A DNA stretch of 64,000 bases from Cinclus cinclus (GCF_963662255.1 NW_026912212.1:248001-312000), one strand, 5' to 3'. Positions 51,800 to 63,700 are shown, counted from the first letter of the stretch. Program-made: numbers and translations. The notes: generated from the sequence alone by a model not told the origin.

Positions 51800-52330
51800 G
51801 ATTATAATGATTTTGAAATTAAGGGAGCTCTCAGCCAAAGATATGGGGGTAGGAATAACAGTTCTTTACTAGTATACCTAACAAGACAAACAAGAACAAC
51901 AGCTATGAAATTACCCACAAACAGAACAGTAACTCAGTCCCAGTCCTTTCTGAGCTGCAGTTCCCGGTGCTGGGGGCGGGCAGGTCCTGCAGAGCCGCAG
52001 GAGGGCTGGGGGTGATGGCAGCGTTGTCCCAGGGGGAGAGAGAGATGGAGAGAGCCCTCCGCTCACGGTGTCGGTCCTGGTGCTCAGCAGAGTGCTGGAT
52101 GGTGGTAGTTTACAGCAAGAAGACAGCAGGGCAAGGTCCGACAGCAGTGAGGATGGTTCCCAACGCTGGGATGGCGGTGATGGGAAAGAGGCAGCGATTG
52201 TCCTTCTCCTCTGAACTCCGAGGGGAGAATGGGCCGAGGCCCCGCCTTCCGCTTCCTCTTCTGGATGTTTGAATCTCGGGGGGTTTCCCTCTTCTCTCCC
52301 CTCCCCCTTGCCACCAGGGCCTAGTCAACA
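51800..52330 (-). mobile_element. Probable retroelement (LTR-type) debris
   Basis: Read on the minus strand the stretch ends with cttgttaggtatactagtaaagaactgttattc (split here: cttgttaggtatac, then tagtaaagaactgttattc), followed by an AT-rich tail. From memory this resembles dispersed LTR-derived sequences of songbird genomes. No coding remnant (gag, pol or env) is visible and I could not fix termini or a target-site duplication. Family name and limits are uncertain. Confidence 0.3.
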
Positions 52331-52790
52331 GATATCTTAGCATGACAATGGGGAAAATTCCACAGAGGGAAAAAGGAAAGAACCAACCCCCAACAGGTGA
52401 TCATCCTTATCTCTGTAGGAAGTATCTTCTGTTAATGGGCCATTGAGTCCTACTGTATAACTGATGAGATTACATCATCCTATTGGGAGATACTCCAGCC
52501 AGGAGGACTAGCCAAGCCTTTCCTACCTAGATAAAAAACTGAGGCTTAGAACGCCAAAGGCAACCTTTTTCCACTGGATTCCAGAGGAAGAACCAGGCTT
52601 TTTTTCCACATCATTACTGGACCCTTTGGAGGAAAACTGCACCAGCACCCTGACTGACAGGGTATCAGGTTGTATTCTGACTCTGTTAGTGGTTGTATTT
52701 TTTTTTTAATTGCATGTATTTTGTTTTTCCTTTTTCTCTTCCCTATTAAAAATTGTATTACTGACTTGAAGTCTCACTGGTTTTGCTTTT
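52330..52790 (+). mobile_element. Probable solo LTR fragment
   Basis: The order of elements fits an LTR. A TATA-like ctagataaaaaac lies at 52527-52539, followed by a stretch with tccactggattccagagg, then an ATTAAA polyadenylation-like signal at 52745-52750 within a T-rich context. The phrase caggttgtattctgactctg is reminiscent of avian endogenous retrovirus LTRs. No internal retroviral region is seen. Ends are approximate. Confidence 0.35.
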
Positions 52791-52827
52791 GATCCAGTAC
52801 AGATGGGTTGGACTGTGAGGGTACACA

Positions 52828-52868
52828 GAGACCCACTGGGACATACTGGGACATACTGGGAATGATAC
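52828..52868 (+). repeat. Short ACTGGGACAT tandem repeat
   Basis: Three to four partial copies of actgggacat decay to the right into tactgggcaa and similar. Confidence 0.6.
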
Positions 52869-53172
52869 TGGGCAATAATGTAGCAAACTGAGGATACTGT
52901 GAGTGATACGAGGTATAGTGGGACCAACTGGGGACACAGGGAACAGTGTCTCATCCGCCACAGCCTCACAGCCCCTCATAATACAGTTCGGCACCAAAAA
53001 CACCTGCAAAGTTCGGTGCCCAAAAAGCCTGGTTAGAGCCCCCCAAGCTTCCCCCAAGTGCTCCAGAACCACATGCGTTCTGCCCTGGGGACCTCAAGTC
53101 ACGGCTCGGACTCAAAAGTGTCCCCCAGGTGCTTTCCCGGACCCCAAATGCTTCGTCCGAGCCACTTCCGGG

Positions 53173-53191
53173 ACTACAGCTCCCATCATGC
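53173..53191 (+). promoter_or_regulatory. ZNF143-like (SBS) site 1
   Basis: ACTACAGCTCCCATCATGC fits the known ZNF143/Staf site pattern ACTACA-n2-TCCCA-n2-ATGC. It is preceded by cacttccggg, an ETS-like CTTCCGG core. Two further copies follow within 170 bp, in the setting of a CpG-rich promoter. The identification rests on the motif alone. Confidence 0.6.
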
Positions 53192-53225
53192 TCCGCAGTC
53201 CCGTTAGAGTGCTATTCCAGCCGTG

Positions 53226-53244
53226 ACTACATCTCCCATCAGGC
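53226..53244 (+). promoter_or_regulatory. ZNF143-like (SBS) site 2
   Basis: ACTACATCTCCCATCAGGC has the same orientation as site 1, with its start 53 bp downstream. It keeps ACTACA and TCCCA but has AGGC for ATGC. Confidence 0.55.
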
Positions 53245-53323
53245 ACCGCGACCCACAAAGAGACAATGCGGATGCGCCCTCCTGTGATGCTCCGCGGCTG
53301 TATTCAATCGTATTATGCCCGTG

Positions 53324-53342
53324 CCTACAATTCCCATCATCC
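53324..53342 (+). promoter_or_regulatory. ZNF143-like (SBS) site 3, degenerate
   Basis: CCTACAATTCCCATCATCC has the same orientation and is weaker: the first base is changed and the 3' ATGC is lost. The three sites together suggest a duplicated promoter element, but no exon of an associated gene was recognised on either side. Confidence 0.4.
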
Positions 53343-53559
53343 CCCGCGCCCCAGAGAGCCCCGTTCTAGCCCCCCAGGTGCCCGCCCGGACCCCGAAGCG
53401 CTCCACATTCCCCTCCCTGACCTCCAAGTTTTCGCCCTGGACCCCCAAGAGCTCTCCCAGCCTCCGAGGTGTCCGTCAGAATCCCTCAGTGCCCTGCCCA
53501 GTGCCCACCCGGCCCATTGAAGTGTCCTACATACCCTCAAGTTCTAAATTCCCTGTGTA

Positions 53560-54189
53560 GACCCAAGACTGCCCCAAATGTACCCCAGAAATGTCTCCCT
53601 GGACTCCAGAGTGGCCCCTTTTACCCTGTCTGAGAAAATGATAACAAGGATTACAGAAGGACTGAAAAAAGTCTACTTATCATACAGAAGGAGAAAGCAA
53701 TAGCCAGTAGTTTTCAATTAATTAATGAAGGGAATTGTGTTACTTAGAACCAATCACCAAGAATTTTTATGATTGCTAAAACCGTATAGATTTTTTAACA
53801 CATAAATGAAAAATTAGGTAATAAAAATATTATTTTTATTATTAAAAGAAAAACATCTTTGCAATTTTATTATTTTATTAATATATAATTATAATAATAA
53901 ACATGCAGGGATTTTTTTTATGTTTTAGGATGTCAGTCCCAGGTGGGCAATGTCTGACATGGTGAGGTTGGAGGTGAGAAGCAGGTTGTCCAAATAGGGT
54001 CAACCCTGAAAGGGATCATTCTTCTCTGTGCCCAGACCTTCTAAGGTGACATTCATCATCAAGATCACCTGGGGAATGCTTCGGTCACCTCTTCTCTGAA
54101 TTGAAAAATTAAAAAAAATATTCACTTGATTAAAACCAAAAATCATGAGGTGCACTTTGAACTCTCTCTCCTTAACGCTGACACTGACA
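53560..54189. other. AT-rich stretch without recognised gene
   Basis: 53630-53920 is strongly AT-rich, including ttattattttattaatatataatt (split: ttattattttatt, aatatataatt) near 53870. No open frame of interest. A short gacactgacactgacactgg run sits at about 54178-54198. Confidence 0.5.
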
Positions 54190-54737
54190 CTGACACTGGG
54201 GATCCAAGAGCATTGTGACTGAGGAACCTCATGGAACCAAGAGTCCATTGCTACACTGTGCAGCCTGTGGAACCAAGGGGAGCACAGTGACATTGCGGGG
54301 CCTCATGGAACATTGGAGACTATTCTGACACTCTGGGACCCACTGGAACAAGGGACTGTTACAGCTTGGCAGGGCCTCATGGAATCAAGGGCACGGCAGT
54401 GAACACTGTGGGTCTGCACAGGATGAAGGGTTCATTCTGACACCGTGGAACCCAGGATACCATTGTAACACTATGGGGCACCATGGAAACAAAGGTGCAT
54501 TGTGACAGAGCAGGACCTCACGAAACCATCGAGGCCATTTTTACACATTGAGGCCTTGTGAAACCAAAGGGCCATGGTGGCACTTCAGAGCCTTGTGGAG
54601 CAAACAGGACCCTAGTGACACTGTTGGACTCAGTGGAACCAAGGGGCCATTGTGACACTTTGGGTGTCATGGAATCAATGGTCTGTTTTGACACTGCAGG
54701 CCTTAACGAATCACAGAGACTATTGTGGCACTGCAGG
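54190..54737 (+). repeat. Degenerate 38-bp-class minisatellite, left part
   Basis: Repeating blocks contain catggaaccaag, ccattgtgacac and tgcagggcc at spacings close to 38 bp, with many substitutions and indels. The same consensus resumes after the inserted element at 55173. No coding function is suggested. Confidence 0.8.
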
Positions 54738-55172
54738 TGATGTCTTGGAGTGGCTACCTAGAACACAGGCTAGACAAGGTTAAGGGAATAAAGTCGGTGC
54801 TTATTAAAGGCCTTCAATAGATACACCTTGGACAGTGAAAAGCTTCCCAGAGGCTACACCCAAGGTGGATGGTGGTCATGACTTTTTCAGACAGATATAA
54901 GTTTGGTCTGTTTGCATATAAGGGGTTAATCCTCCAATTACAGCTTCCGCTAATGAAGTCATATTCCCTCAGTTTGCTCCCCCCTCCCAATTCACTTTTG
55001 TTTATTGTATTTGGAACCTGAGGCTGTAGGGTGTCCTTGAGTTTCAGAGGAATCTTTTTGTCTGACCAAAATGTGAAGATAGTTAACTAATACTTTCTAT
55101 GGAGTTTAGAGTTATGCATTGATGCATAACAGGATTTCAAAAATATAAAGGCTAAAATCTTATGCCATGACA
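54738..55172 (-). mobile_element. Probable solo LTR inserted in a minisatellite
   Basis: A 435-bp non-repetitive block interrupts the minisatellite. On the minus strand it begins TGTCATGG and ends GACATCA, giving the TG...CA ends of an LTR. Near its 3' end it has tttaataagc, a polyadenylation-like signal, then a U5-like segment. Flanks rejoin the minisatellite almost exactly (cactgcagg on the left, ggcctcac on the right), but only a 2-base direct repeat is visible, shorter than the usual 4-6 bases. No internal retroviral genes are present. Confidence 0.5.
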
Positions 55173-55620
55173 GGCCTCACTGAACCAAGGGGCCACTGTG
55201 ACACTTTGTGGCCCCATGGAACCAAGGAGTCCATTGTGACGCTACAAGGCCTCATGGAAGCAAGGAACCATTGTGACACTCTGGGGTCTTGTGCTAAGGG
55301 GTGATTGTGTCACTGTGTGACACCATTGAATTAAGGAGTCCATGGTGACACTGCAGGGCCCCATGGAACTAAGGATTCATGGAACAGTGCGGACCCCATG
55401 GAACCAAAGATCCACTGTGACACAGCAGGGCCTCATGGAATTCTGGAGACCATGATGACACTTTGAGGCCACGTTGAATCAAGGGGCTCTGCAGGGCCTC
55501 GTGGAACCAAGGAGACCATTCTGCCATTGTGAGTCCCCACAGAACCAAGGGTCCATTGTGACACTGCATCACCAAGGAGACCCCTGTGACACTGCAAGGC
55601 CTCATGGGAACAAGGGACCT
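55173..55620 (+). repeat. Degenerate 38-bp-class minisatellite, right part
   Basis: Continues the consensus of the left part (catggaaccaag, ccattgtgacac). Its right end carries a 7-bp-arm inverted repeat, aagggac/gtccctt, at about 55612-55631. Confidence 0.8.
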
Positions 55621-56029
55621 TGCAGTCCCTTGTATATCTGCAGAGGGATTTGTCTCCTCTACAACGCATGTGGGGGAGACACCTGGCTGAGGGCTCCACA
55701 TCCTCCTGCCTTAATTTTCTTTGCATTTCTCATTGTTCTTTCAAAATACCCAAACCCAGGGTAAAGATGTTGAGCTAAGACAACGATGGCAACATGGGGG
55801 GGGATCTTCCAGGGGATGTGGGGGGTGCTGTGTTCAAGAGGGTTGAGGGTTCCTGGGAGGGATTTGGGGGTCGCTCAGGGTCTTGGATATTCTAGGCTGA
55901 GCAGTTCTAATTGCTTTGGGAAACTCTGGCAGAGGTTCTGGGGCAGTTGATCAAGGATCCCCTGCCCAGGAACTGTCCACATATCCCCTGTACCAGTTTT
56001 GGGTTTCTCCTGTCCTGGATCCCCCTCTC

Positions 56030-56480
56030 CTCGCTGTCATTCTCCTTGCCCCCTGCTCATTCTCATGTTACCTCGCTCCTGGTCCCACCCTGCTCCCATC
56101 CCAGTCTGGATCCCATTCTTGGTCTCATTCCCTGTCCCGTATTCTCTGTCTGGTTGTCATTCTCATAATCCCGGTCCCATATTCCCTGTCCTGTTCCCGT
56201 TCTCATATTCCCAGTCCTCATGCTGGTCCCGCATTTCCATTTCCGTATTTCCTGTCCCATTTCCGTATTTCCATTCCCAGCCCTATTTCTAATCCCGGTC
56301 CCATCTTTCTAATCCCTATCCCATATTCTCTCTCCAGTTGCTGTATCTGTATTCCCTGTCCTGTTCCCACATTTCCATTCCCAGTTCGTGTCCTGTATTC
56401 CCCGTCCCAGTCCTGTATTCTTGTTTCTGTTCCTGGTTCCCGTTCCCATTCCCTGTCCCCATTCCCTGTTCCCTCTCACC
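56030..56480 (+). repeat. Pyrimidine-rich minisatellite (ATTCCC/TGTCC type)
   Basis: Irregular tandem blocks of attccctgtcccgt and related words, period roughly 17-20 bp. The long open frame across it is a by-product of the repeat's low stop-codon content. Confidence 0.75.
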
Positions 56481-56520
56481 AGGCCCCGCCGCCATCGCTC
56501 CGGCCCCCCCCGCGGCCCAC

Positions 56521-56689
56521 ACGTGACCAGGGAGAACCCCGCGCTGCTTCCGCCCACCAATCACAGCGCGCGATCGCTCCTGGATTTGCATAACCACGCT
56601 TTCGGTCCTGACCCCGCCCACCGCCGGCTGAAGCGGCGTCCGGGCGCTGTTTATTCCCAGTTCCCTCCCAGTGCTCCCAGTAAGAGCGG

Positions 56690-56690
<1 letters not shown>
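56521..56690 (+). promoter_or_regulatory. Promoter region of the zinc-finger pseudogene
   Basis: CpG-rich sequence with a CCAATCA box at 56557-56563, a GCGCGCGATCGC stretch directly after it, and an octamer ATTTGCAT at 56584-56591. This lies upstream of the putative non-coding first exon that ends at the donor at 57036/57037. No clear TATA box. Confidence 0.5.
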
Positions 56691-58470
<1,780 letters not shown>

Positions 58471-58479
58471 GGCCCCCAG

Positions 58480-59797
58480 TGGGCAGAGCATTGCTGGTCC
58501 ATGGTGCCCGTGATCTATGTTAGAAATACACCTGGCTGGGTGGCTCCACATCCTCCTGGCTCCCCATGGGCACCTGGACATATCCACAGATCAACATCAG
58601 AAATCCATTGTGAAGAGCACGTTTGTCGACTTCTGACCCGAGAAAAATCTCACTCTTTGCATCTTCTGGTGGTATCAAGCAACACTGAATGGCCTTGGAG
58701 GTCTTCTCCAATAGAAATCCATCATTTTAATCCTTTCTGGCTCATGGGCATCTTCCACAGCCAAATGGGAACATATTGGGGCAAGCCCCACAATTTTGGA
58801 GATGGTGGGGTGGAAACCCCTTCAAAAAGGGTTCTTCCCACCCAGCCAAGCATGTGGATGCTTTGCCAGCAGGGACACATAAATTCTTTTGTTTTGGCCT
58901 TGAAACGGTTTCTGTTCATTCCTTTGAAAGCCCTGTAACTGGGGTTAAAAATAACGACAAGGAACTAAGACATGGGTGGGGCCATGGGGGGAGATGGATG
59001 AGGATGTGAGGAACATGGATGGGGACATTGCGAAGTGCTGTCCAATGCAGGTACTGCCACCACATCCCCACTATCACCACCACAGTGCACCAGCCAGATG
59101 TCATCACCCAGCAGGGCAGGAGGTGGAACTTGTTCGGCTGTTGACAAGTGGCCCGGAGGTGAGTGACAGTCACCAGGGCGTCCTAGGGACTCCACGCTCA
59201 GAGGACCCCAATGGCCCAAGGTACAGCACAAGGGTCAGTGCCACCCACAGTGTCATGTGGCCCCATGCTACATGTCACCAGGGGTGTCCTGGTGACATTG
59301 TCCCCCTGCTATCTGTCCTGGTGGCATCATGTCCTTTCCCCTCTGTATGTCCAAATTCCCTACCATATCTTCCTCTCGCCTTCCATGTGTCCCCTGCCCC
59401 CAGTGGGGCCAAAAACCATGAGGTCCTGGGCTGTCTGAGGGGACCCATCCTGTAGTGTCCCTGTGTCCCTCAATGTGTGCCCATGTCCCTCAGGATGTCC
59501 CCATGGCTGCTTCTGGCACGGAGCATCTGCACTCACCCTGGCACAGGTAGGAAAACACTGTAACACCCCATGACATCCTTGTCCTCTGATTTTAGGTCCT
59601 TTTCCCCTTTTTTGGGTTCAGTGCCCCCTATTTTGAGTCTTTTCTGTGCTTGTTTGGATTCTTTCCATCCTTTACCCCAATTTTATGCACCCTCGCCTTC
59701 ACTTTGGCACATTTTTGGGTGCATCCCTCCCTTCCAACCCCCTCCGCACCTTTTAGGCGCCCCTCACTCCCCTACACCCCAACTCCCTTCCCCACAG
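58480..59797. other. Sequence without a supported gene
   Basis: The first part may be the 3' untranslated region of the zinc-finger pseudogene. Two short segments with both AG and GT borders (59086-59158 and 59494-59546) could be exons, but their phases do not join and the products are unknown. Confidence 0.4.
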
Positions 59798-59962
59798 ACA
59801 TCTCCCCAGCTGTGTCCCCAACTGTCCCCCTATGCCACATGGACTCAGTGCTCACCATCCTGGATACCCTTGAGTCCCCGGCCTGGGACTGTGGATTTCC
59901 TCTTCCAAGAGATTCAGAGCTGGACCGGCTGCCAGGGGATGCCGATGGCACCAGAGCTCAGG
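59798..59962 (+). CDS. Candidate internal exon of an unrecognised gene
   Basis: Follows a good acceptor (cttccccacag) and ends near a gtgggt donor. One frame reads without stops and includes MDSVLTILDTLESPAW and RDSELDRLPGDADG, acidic and leucine-containing, while a second frame is also open. I do not recognise either product. It could be a chance open segment in GC-rich DNA. Nothing connects it convincingly to neighbouring segments. Confidence 0.2.
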
Positions 59963-61199
59963 GTGGGTGGCCTGGTGAGGTTGGTGGGAGGGGGTTTGGG
60001 GTCATCTTGGGACTGACCAGGGGCTTGTCCACTCTGCAGTGAGAAGCAGCCCTGGCCAGGGAGTCTGGGATGGATGGGGGCAGGAGAGATTGGACACTGG
60101 TGGACACTTGATGGACACCTGAGTCATGGATCCCAGCTTGACACTTGTCTGGATAGCTCTTGGCCCTGCAGCCCCCCAGCCTAGGCAGCTCCGAGCCCAG
60201 ATAACCACCAGCCTTGATACACACCTTGGGTGTGTATCACCTAACTGGCCCACCAGCCCATCCCAGTAGCCCCAACCCCAAAACCCCCCAAAACAAACCC
60301 AATTCCAGAACATCAATTCTGGATGCTCCCTGCAGAGTGAGGGGGAAACTGAGGCACGGGATGAGGTGATGGGAGGAGACTTTGAGACTCACCCTGGAGA
60401 CCCCAAAACGAGCACCCACCCCCCAAATTGTCACTGCAGCATCTCAGGCCCCCCAGCTGTCACACTGGGGCGACTCCAGGAGCCACTGCAACCCCAGGCC
60501 CCTCGAGGGGTGACCTGTGGTGTCCCTCTGGTGTCACTGGCGAGTCCCCAGCAGAAGCAACATCACCTCCTCAGCAGGAGGAAGACGAGAAGGAGGTGAG
60601 GATGTGACTGAAACTCCTGCCCGTTCACATGGGGAGGTCGCCACTCGAACGGGGGCCAAGCACAGGTGGAGCAGCGGAGGTACCATGGGGACTGGGGGGG
60701 GGACATGGGGACAGTCCCCAAGGTCCCCTCAGGGGATGCTGTGGTGGGGGCGGGGGGGAGGGGGTGCAGGGTGGAGCAGCATCTTCAGGGGGATGTGGGG
60801 AGATGGAAATGGCTGGGAGTGACCCCAGAAATGTTTTCACCACCTCCTCCTGTAACATGTGGGCCGCCCCCTTCTTTGGGGTGCTGGTAACAAATTGGCA
60901 GATGGCGGTGACAAAAAGCGCAGGTGCCACCTCGGGGATTGCACAGAGAGAGGGTCCTGCAGCACGACCAAGACCCCCCTGACTGAGGGGCACCCCAGGG
61001 TGACAAAGGGGGGGGGGGTCAGGGGTGTCCCCAAGGTGTGAGGGGAGCAGGTTTTATGGGGAAGTGTGGTTGGGGCGCAACAGAAATGCGTCCAGTCCTG
61101 CCGGTGTCCGGAGCACGAGGGGGACATGGCACCTGTTACCCTGTCACTGTGTCCCCCTGTCTCCCATCATCCACTGTACCCCACTGTCCCTTTTGCTGG
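59963..61199. other. GC-rich sequence without a supported gene
   Basis: Contains G runs at about 60694-60702 and an 11-G run at 61008-61018. The downstream transmembrane exons of the mucolipin gene would be expected here on the minus strand, but none could be found. A frame at about 60529-60595 encodes ESPAEATSPPQQEEDEKE before a gtgagg, of unknown meaning. Confidence 0.4.
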
Positions 61200-61291
61200 G
61201 CAGCAAGGGGTGGTGGCACTCCTGGATGGGTGTCCAGGTGGATCTGCACTCACCTGCTATGGACAGAGTTGTCAAACGTGATGTGGGGACA
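61200..61291 (-). pseudogene. MCOLN1: Mucolipin exon remnant (ITFDN to IQEC)
   Basis: After an AG at 61292-61293 the frame reads CPHITFDNSVHS (family: ITFDNKAHSG). Then comes either a donor (ag/gtgagt) or, if the exon continues as in the family, a TGA at 61250-61252 followed by VQIHLDTH and, one frame over, IQECHHPLLPSK (family: IQECKHPSV). The strong resemblance on both sides of the TGA favours a single damaged exon. Confidence 0.55.
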
Positions 61292-61299
61292 CTGGGTTG

Positions 61300-61435
61300 C
61301 ACTGTCATTGGCATTTCACTGTCATTGTCACCATCACTGTCAGTGCCACTGCCATTTGTCACTGTTATTGTCACTGTCACTGTCCTTAGCACTGTCACTG
61401 TCACCATCACCATCACTGTCATAGCACTCACTGGC
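61300..61435 (+). repeat. (TCACTG)-type microsatellite in a mucolipin intron
   Basis: Imperfect repeats of tcactg, tcattg and tcacca. Confidence 0.85.
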
Positions 61436-61605
61436 TGCTCCCCAGGGTCCGCAGAGGTACTGGGGAACAGCCAGGGGACAGATGGATAGATGTGGGACAG
61501 AAGGACATGAGTGAGACACCAGGAGAGACATAAGGCACACAAAAGGGACATGAGAAGATACAAGAAGGACACTCAGGGGACACTGGGACACTTGCGGACA
61601 CTCAC

Positions 61606-61702
61606 AATATCACTGAAGGTGTAGCAGTCGGGGATTTTCTGTTTTAGTAGCGTTTGGATGTTGATGGCCTTGAGCTGGAACTCCATGATGACACTGATCA
61701 GC
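61606..61702 (-). pseudogene. MCOLN1: Mucolipin luminal-domain exon, intact frame
   Basis: Acceptor cccctcag, donor gtgagt, 97 nt. Reads LISVIMEFQLKAINIQTLL then KQKIPDCYTFSDI, aligning with the MCOLN1 stretch FRLKTINLQSLI..EIPDCYTF and including the third conserved cysteine. Phase joins correctly to the upstream exon. Confidence 0.85.
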
Positions 61703-61712
61703 CTGAGGGGAC

Positions 61713-62210
61713 AAAAAACACCACAAGAGGCCTCAAAATCACTAAAAAATAAAATAGGAAAAAATCCACCTCAAAATCCCAAAGAAACCAATGCAAAAGG
61801 GAAAACTCCGCCACAAAAAATCCCCAAAAAAGAGAACAAATCTGCCCATAAATCCCCAAAAAACCCTGTGAGTTCCCCAAGTTCAAAAAAAAAACCTGGA
61901 AAAGGAAAAATTTGACCCCAAAAATCCCCCAGAAATTAAAATTCCACCCCAAAATCCTAAAAAAAAAAAAAGGAAAATTTCCACCCCAAAATCTCAAAAA
62001 ATCCAATGCTAATGGAAAATTCCACCTGAAATCCCCAAAAACCTCAGGAGTTCCCAAAATAACAACAAAAAAAAAACATTCTAGAAAAGGAAAAATTCTG
62101 CACCAAAATCCCCCAGAAAACATCAGGAAAGGGAAAACTTGGCCACAAAATCCCCAAAAATTACCCTGGGAAAGGGAAAATTTCATCCCATAATCCCACA
62201 CAGGAATTCG
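61713..62210 (+). repeat. A-rich degenerate minisatellite in a mucolipin intron
   Basis: Repeating blocks such as aaaattccacc, ccaaaatcccc and aaaaagg at roughly 30-50 bp spacing. It fills nearly the whole intron between the exons at 61606 and 62286. The open frames across it reflect the repeat. Confidence 0.8.
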
Positions 62211-62285
62211 GAAAAAGGGGTCGCAAATCCAACACTTGGATTTTAGGGATGGGAAACTTCCCTGGGTGGGACTTGTGGGATTTAC

Positions 62286-62367
62286 CTGTGGAATTGGAGG
62301 GTGAAATTGCTGTCAGTGCAGTCCAGCACCAGCAGCTGGGGGTCTCCAGGGTACACCCCCAGGCACT
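62286..62367 (-). pseudogene. MCOLN1: Mucolipin luminal-domain exon, intact frame
   Basis: Acceptor cccacag, donor gtaaat, 82 nt. It completes the split codon of the previous exon to give TEC, matching the family's (V)VTDC cysteine. It then reads CLGVYPGDPQLLVLDC and NFTLQFH, the latter corresponding to NLTLKFHK of MCOLN1. It ends in phase 2, as the next exon requires. Confidence 0.75.
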
Positions 62368-62460
62368 CTGTGGGCTTGGGACTGGGGTCAGGGAATGCTG
62401 AGAGCCCAGAAACCCTGGGACTTCCCAAATCCTGAATCACATATACTCCAGGACCATCCC

Positions 62461-62600
62461 AAACCTTGCACCTCAAACCCAAACCCCAAACCCCAAACCA
62501 AAACCCTACTCCCAAACCTCTTGGGACCATCCCAAATGCCTTTAGAGTATCCCAAATCTCAAATCCCAACCCTAACTCTAAAACCCAAACCCCAAGTGTC
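62461..62600 (+). repeat. CAAACCC-type simple repeat in a mucolipin intron
   Basis: Imperfect runs of aaacccc and aaaccct words between exons at 62286 and 62606. Confidence 0.7.
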
Positions 62601-62605
62601 CCCAC

Positions 62606-62758
62606 CAGTGATGATGCTGGAGGCAATGTCGAAGGTGTCATTACCAGGGTCAATGTCCCCTGTGCGGAAGAAGTGCTGTGCCTGGTGCCATCTCTGGTGA
62701 CACCTGCAGTGCCAGCATAGGGGTAGTGGCCCAGGGTCTTGTTGAGGACAGCCAGGTA
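62606..62758 (-). pseudogene. MCOLN1: Mucolipin luminal-domain exon with frameshift
   Basis: Acceptor ccccacag precedes YLAVLNKTLGHYPYAG (family: YLALPDVSLGRYAYV). The second half, HFFRTGDIDPGNDTFDIASS, is in another frame. The shift lies near 62680-62690, exactly where the family has LALCQ, so the conserved cysteine is lost. The exon is 153 nt, but joining in phase to the next one requires one base more (or two fewer). Donor is gtgggg, phase 1. Confidence 0.75.
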
Positions 62759-62769
62759 CTGTGGGGACA

Positions 62770-63700
62770 GGGAAACAGTGCTGGGGATAGCACTGGGGCA
62801 CCTCAGCGTCCTCAAATCACACCAGTGTCCCAAATCACCTCCATAGGCTGAGGTCCTTCATGTCCCCAGATGACCACTGTGTCCCCAACTCTTCTAACCC
62901 CTTTCAGTGTCCGTGTGCCACCTTCTTGAGGACAAAGGCATGGGGTGGGAGGTGCTGGCCTGGCACAGCCCTCGGGGTGCCCAGTCCCCCTTGTCACTCC
63001 CACACCTGTGCATGTCCCTGTGCCAGGGCTGGCATTAACGGTAGCACCGGGCCAGGCACTGGCACAGACACCAACCAAAACGGCTTGCAACCAGCAGGGC
63101 CACCCATGGGGTGGGCACGGAGCCACCCCAGCCTGGCCCCACGCCTGGCCTGTCACTGCCATGCCCACCAGCATTGCCACACCATAGACTAATGTGTCCC
63201 CTGGCACTGCCGTGCTCGTGGTGGCATCTCCACGGGCATTCCAGCACCTGCGGCGGCACTTCCATGGCCATGTGTGCCTTGGTATCACCATACCCCTGGT
63301 GGCACCTCTATGACCACCTCATCCTGACACCCCTGATCACCACCCCCTGTGGATGACAGGGACACTGTGGGCACCTGCACCCTGTTCTGTCCCTTCAGTT
63401 ACCCCCTTGTAGACATCTCTGCTGCCAGTGGCACAGGTGCCACCTGATGCCACCGTGTGGGACTTGTCCCAGTTATCGCCGATGGATGGACACCTGGTGC
63501 CACTGGGCAGGGATGATGTCCCCAGGGCTTGTGGCAGAGCAGGACCCACACTGGGAAGGCCACATCCGAGGCCACCAAACTGTACCCAGCAGGCAGGAGG
63601 GACACCGGTGAGAACATGGTGGTGCCGCAGGGGGGGTGGCAGGTGACGTGTGGGGCACATGTGGGCACAGGAACTCATGCATCACGGGCTGGGGCAGGTA
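62770..63700. other. GC-rich sequence without recognised exon
   Basis: Upstream mucolipin exons (N-terminus, S1 and start of the luminal domain) would be expected here on the minus strand. I searched by eye for the family's conserved words and found none. They may lie beyond the window or be lost. Confidence 0.4.

Larger units (their letters stand above)
61200..62758 (-). pseudogene. MCOLN1: Mucolipin (TRPML) gene fragment, probably broken
   Basis: Four exons in order on the minus strand encode part of the luminal domain between transmembrane segments S1 and S2 of a mucolipin, a lysosomal/endosomal cation channel of the TRP superfamily. Telling pieces are GDIDPGNDTFDI, NFTLQFHR, FQLKAINIQTLL, IPDCYTF, ITFDN and IQECHHP. 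The last fits MCOLN1 (IQECKHP) best. Introns are retained, so this is not a processed copy. A frameshift in the first exon and a possible stop and second frameshift in the last argue for a pseudogene. No exon for the N-terminus or for the pore and S2-S6 segments is visible in the flanks. The alternative is an intact gene with assembly errors. Confidence 0.75.

Noticed and set aside
55916..56593. 225-codon open frame
   Set aside because: Runs through a pyrimidine minisatellite that lacks stop codons. The product is a low-complexity Ser/Pro/Phe string.
59086..59546. Two short exon-like segments (59086-59158, 59494-59546)
   Set aside because: Borders look like splice sites, but phases do not join to each other or reliably to 59798-59962, and products are unknown.
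60625..60993. Downstream mucolipin transmembrane exon
   Set aside because: Minus-strand frame has a short hydrophobic stretch (APALFVTAICQFVTS) but no match to conserved mucolipin S2-S6 words.
61698..62201. 167-codon minus-strand Phe/Gly-rich open frame
   Set aside because: Translation of the A-rich minisatellite inside the mucolipin intron.
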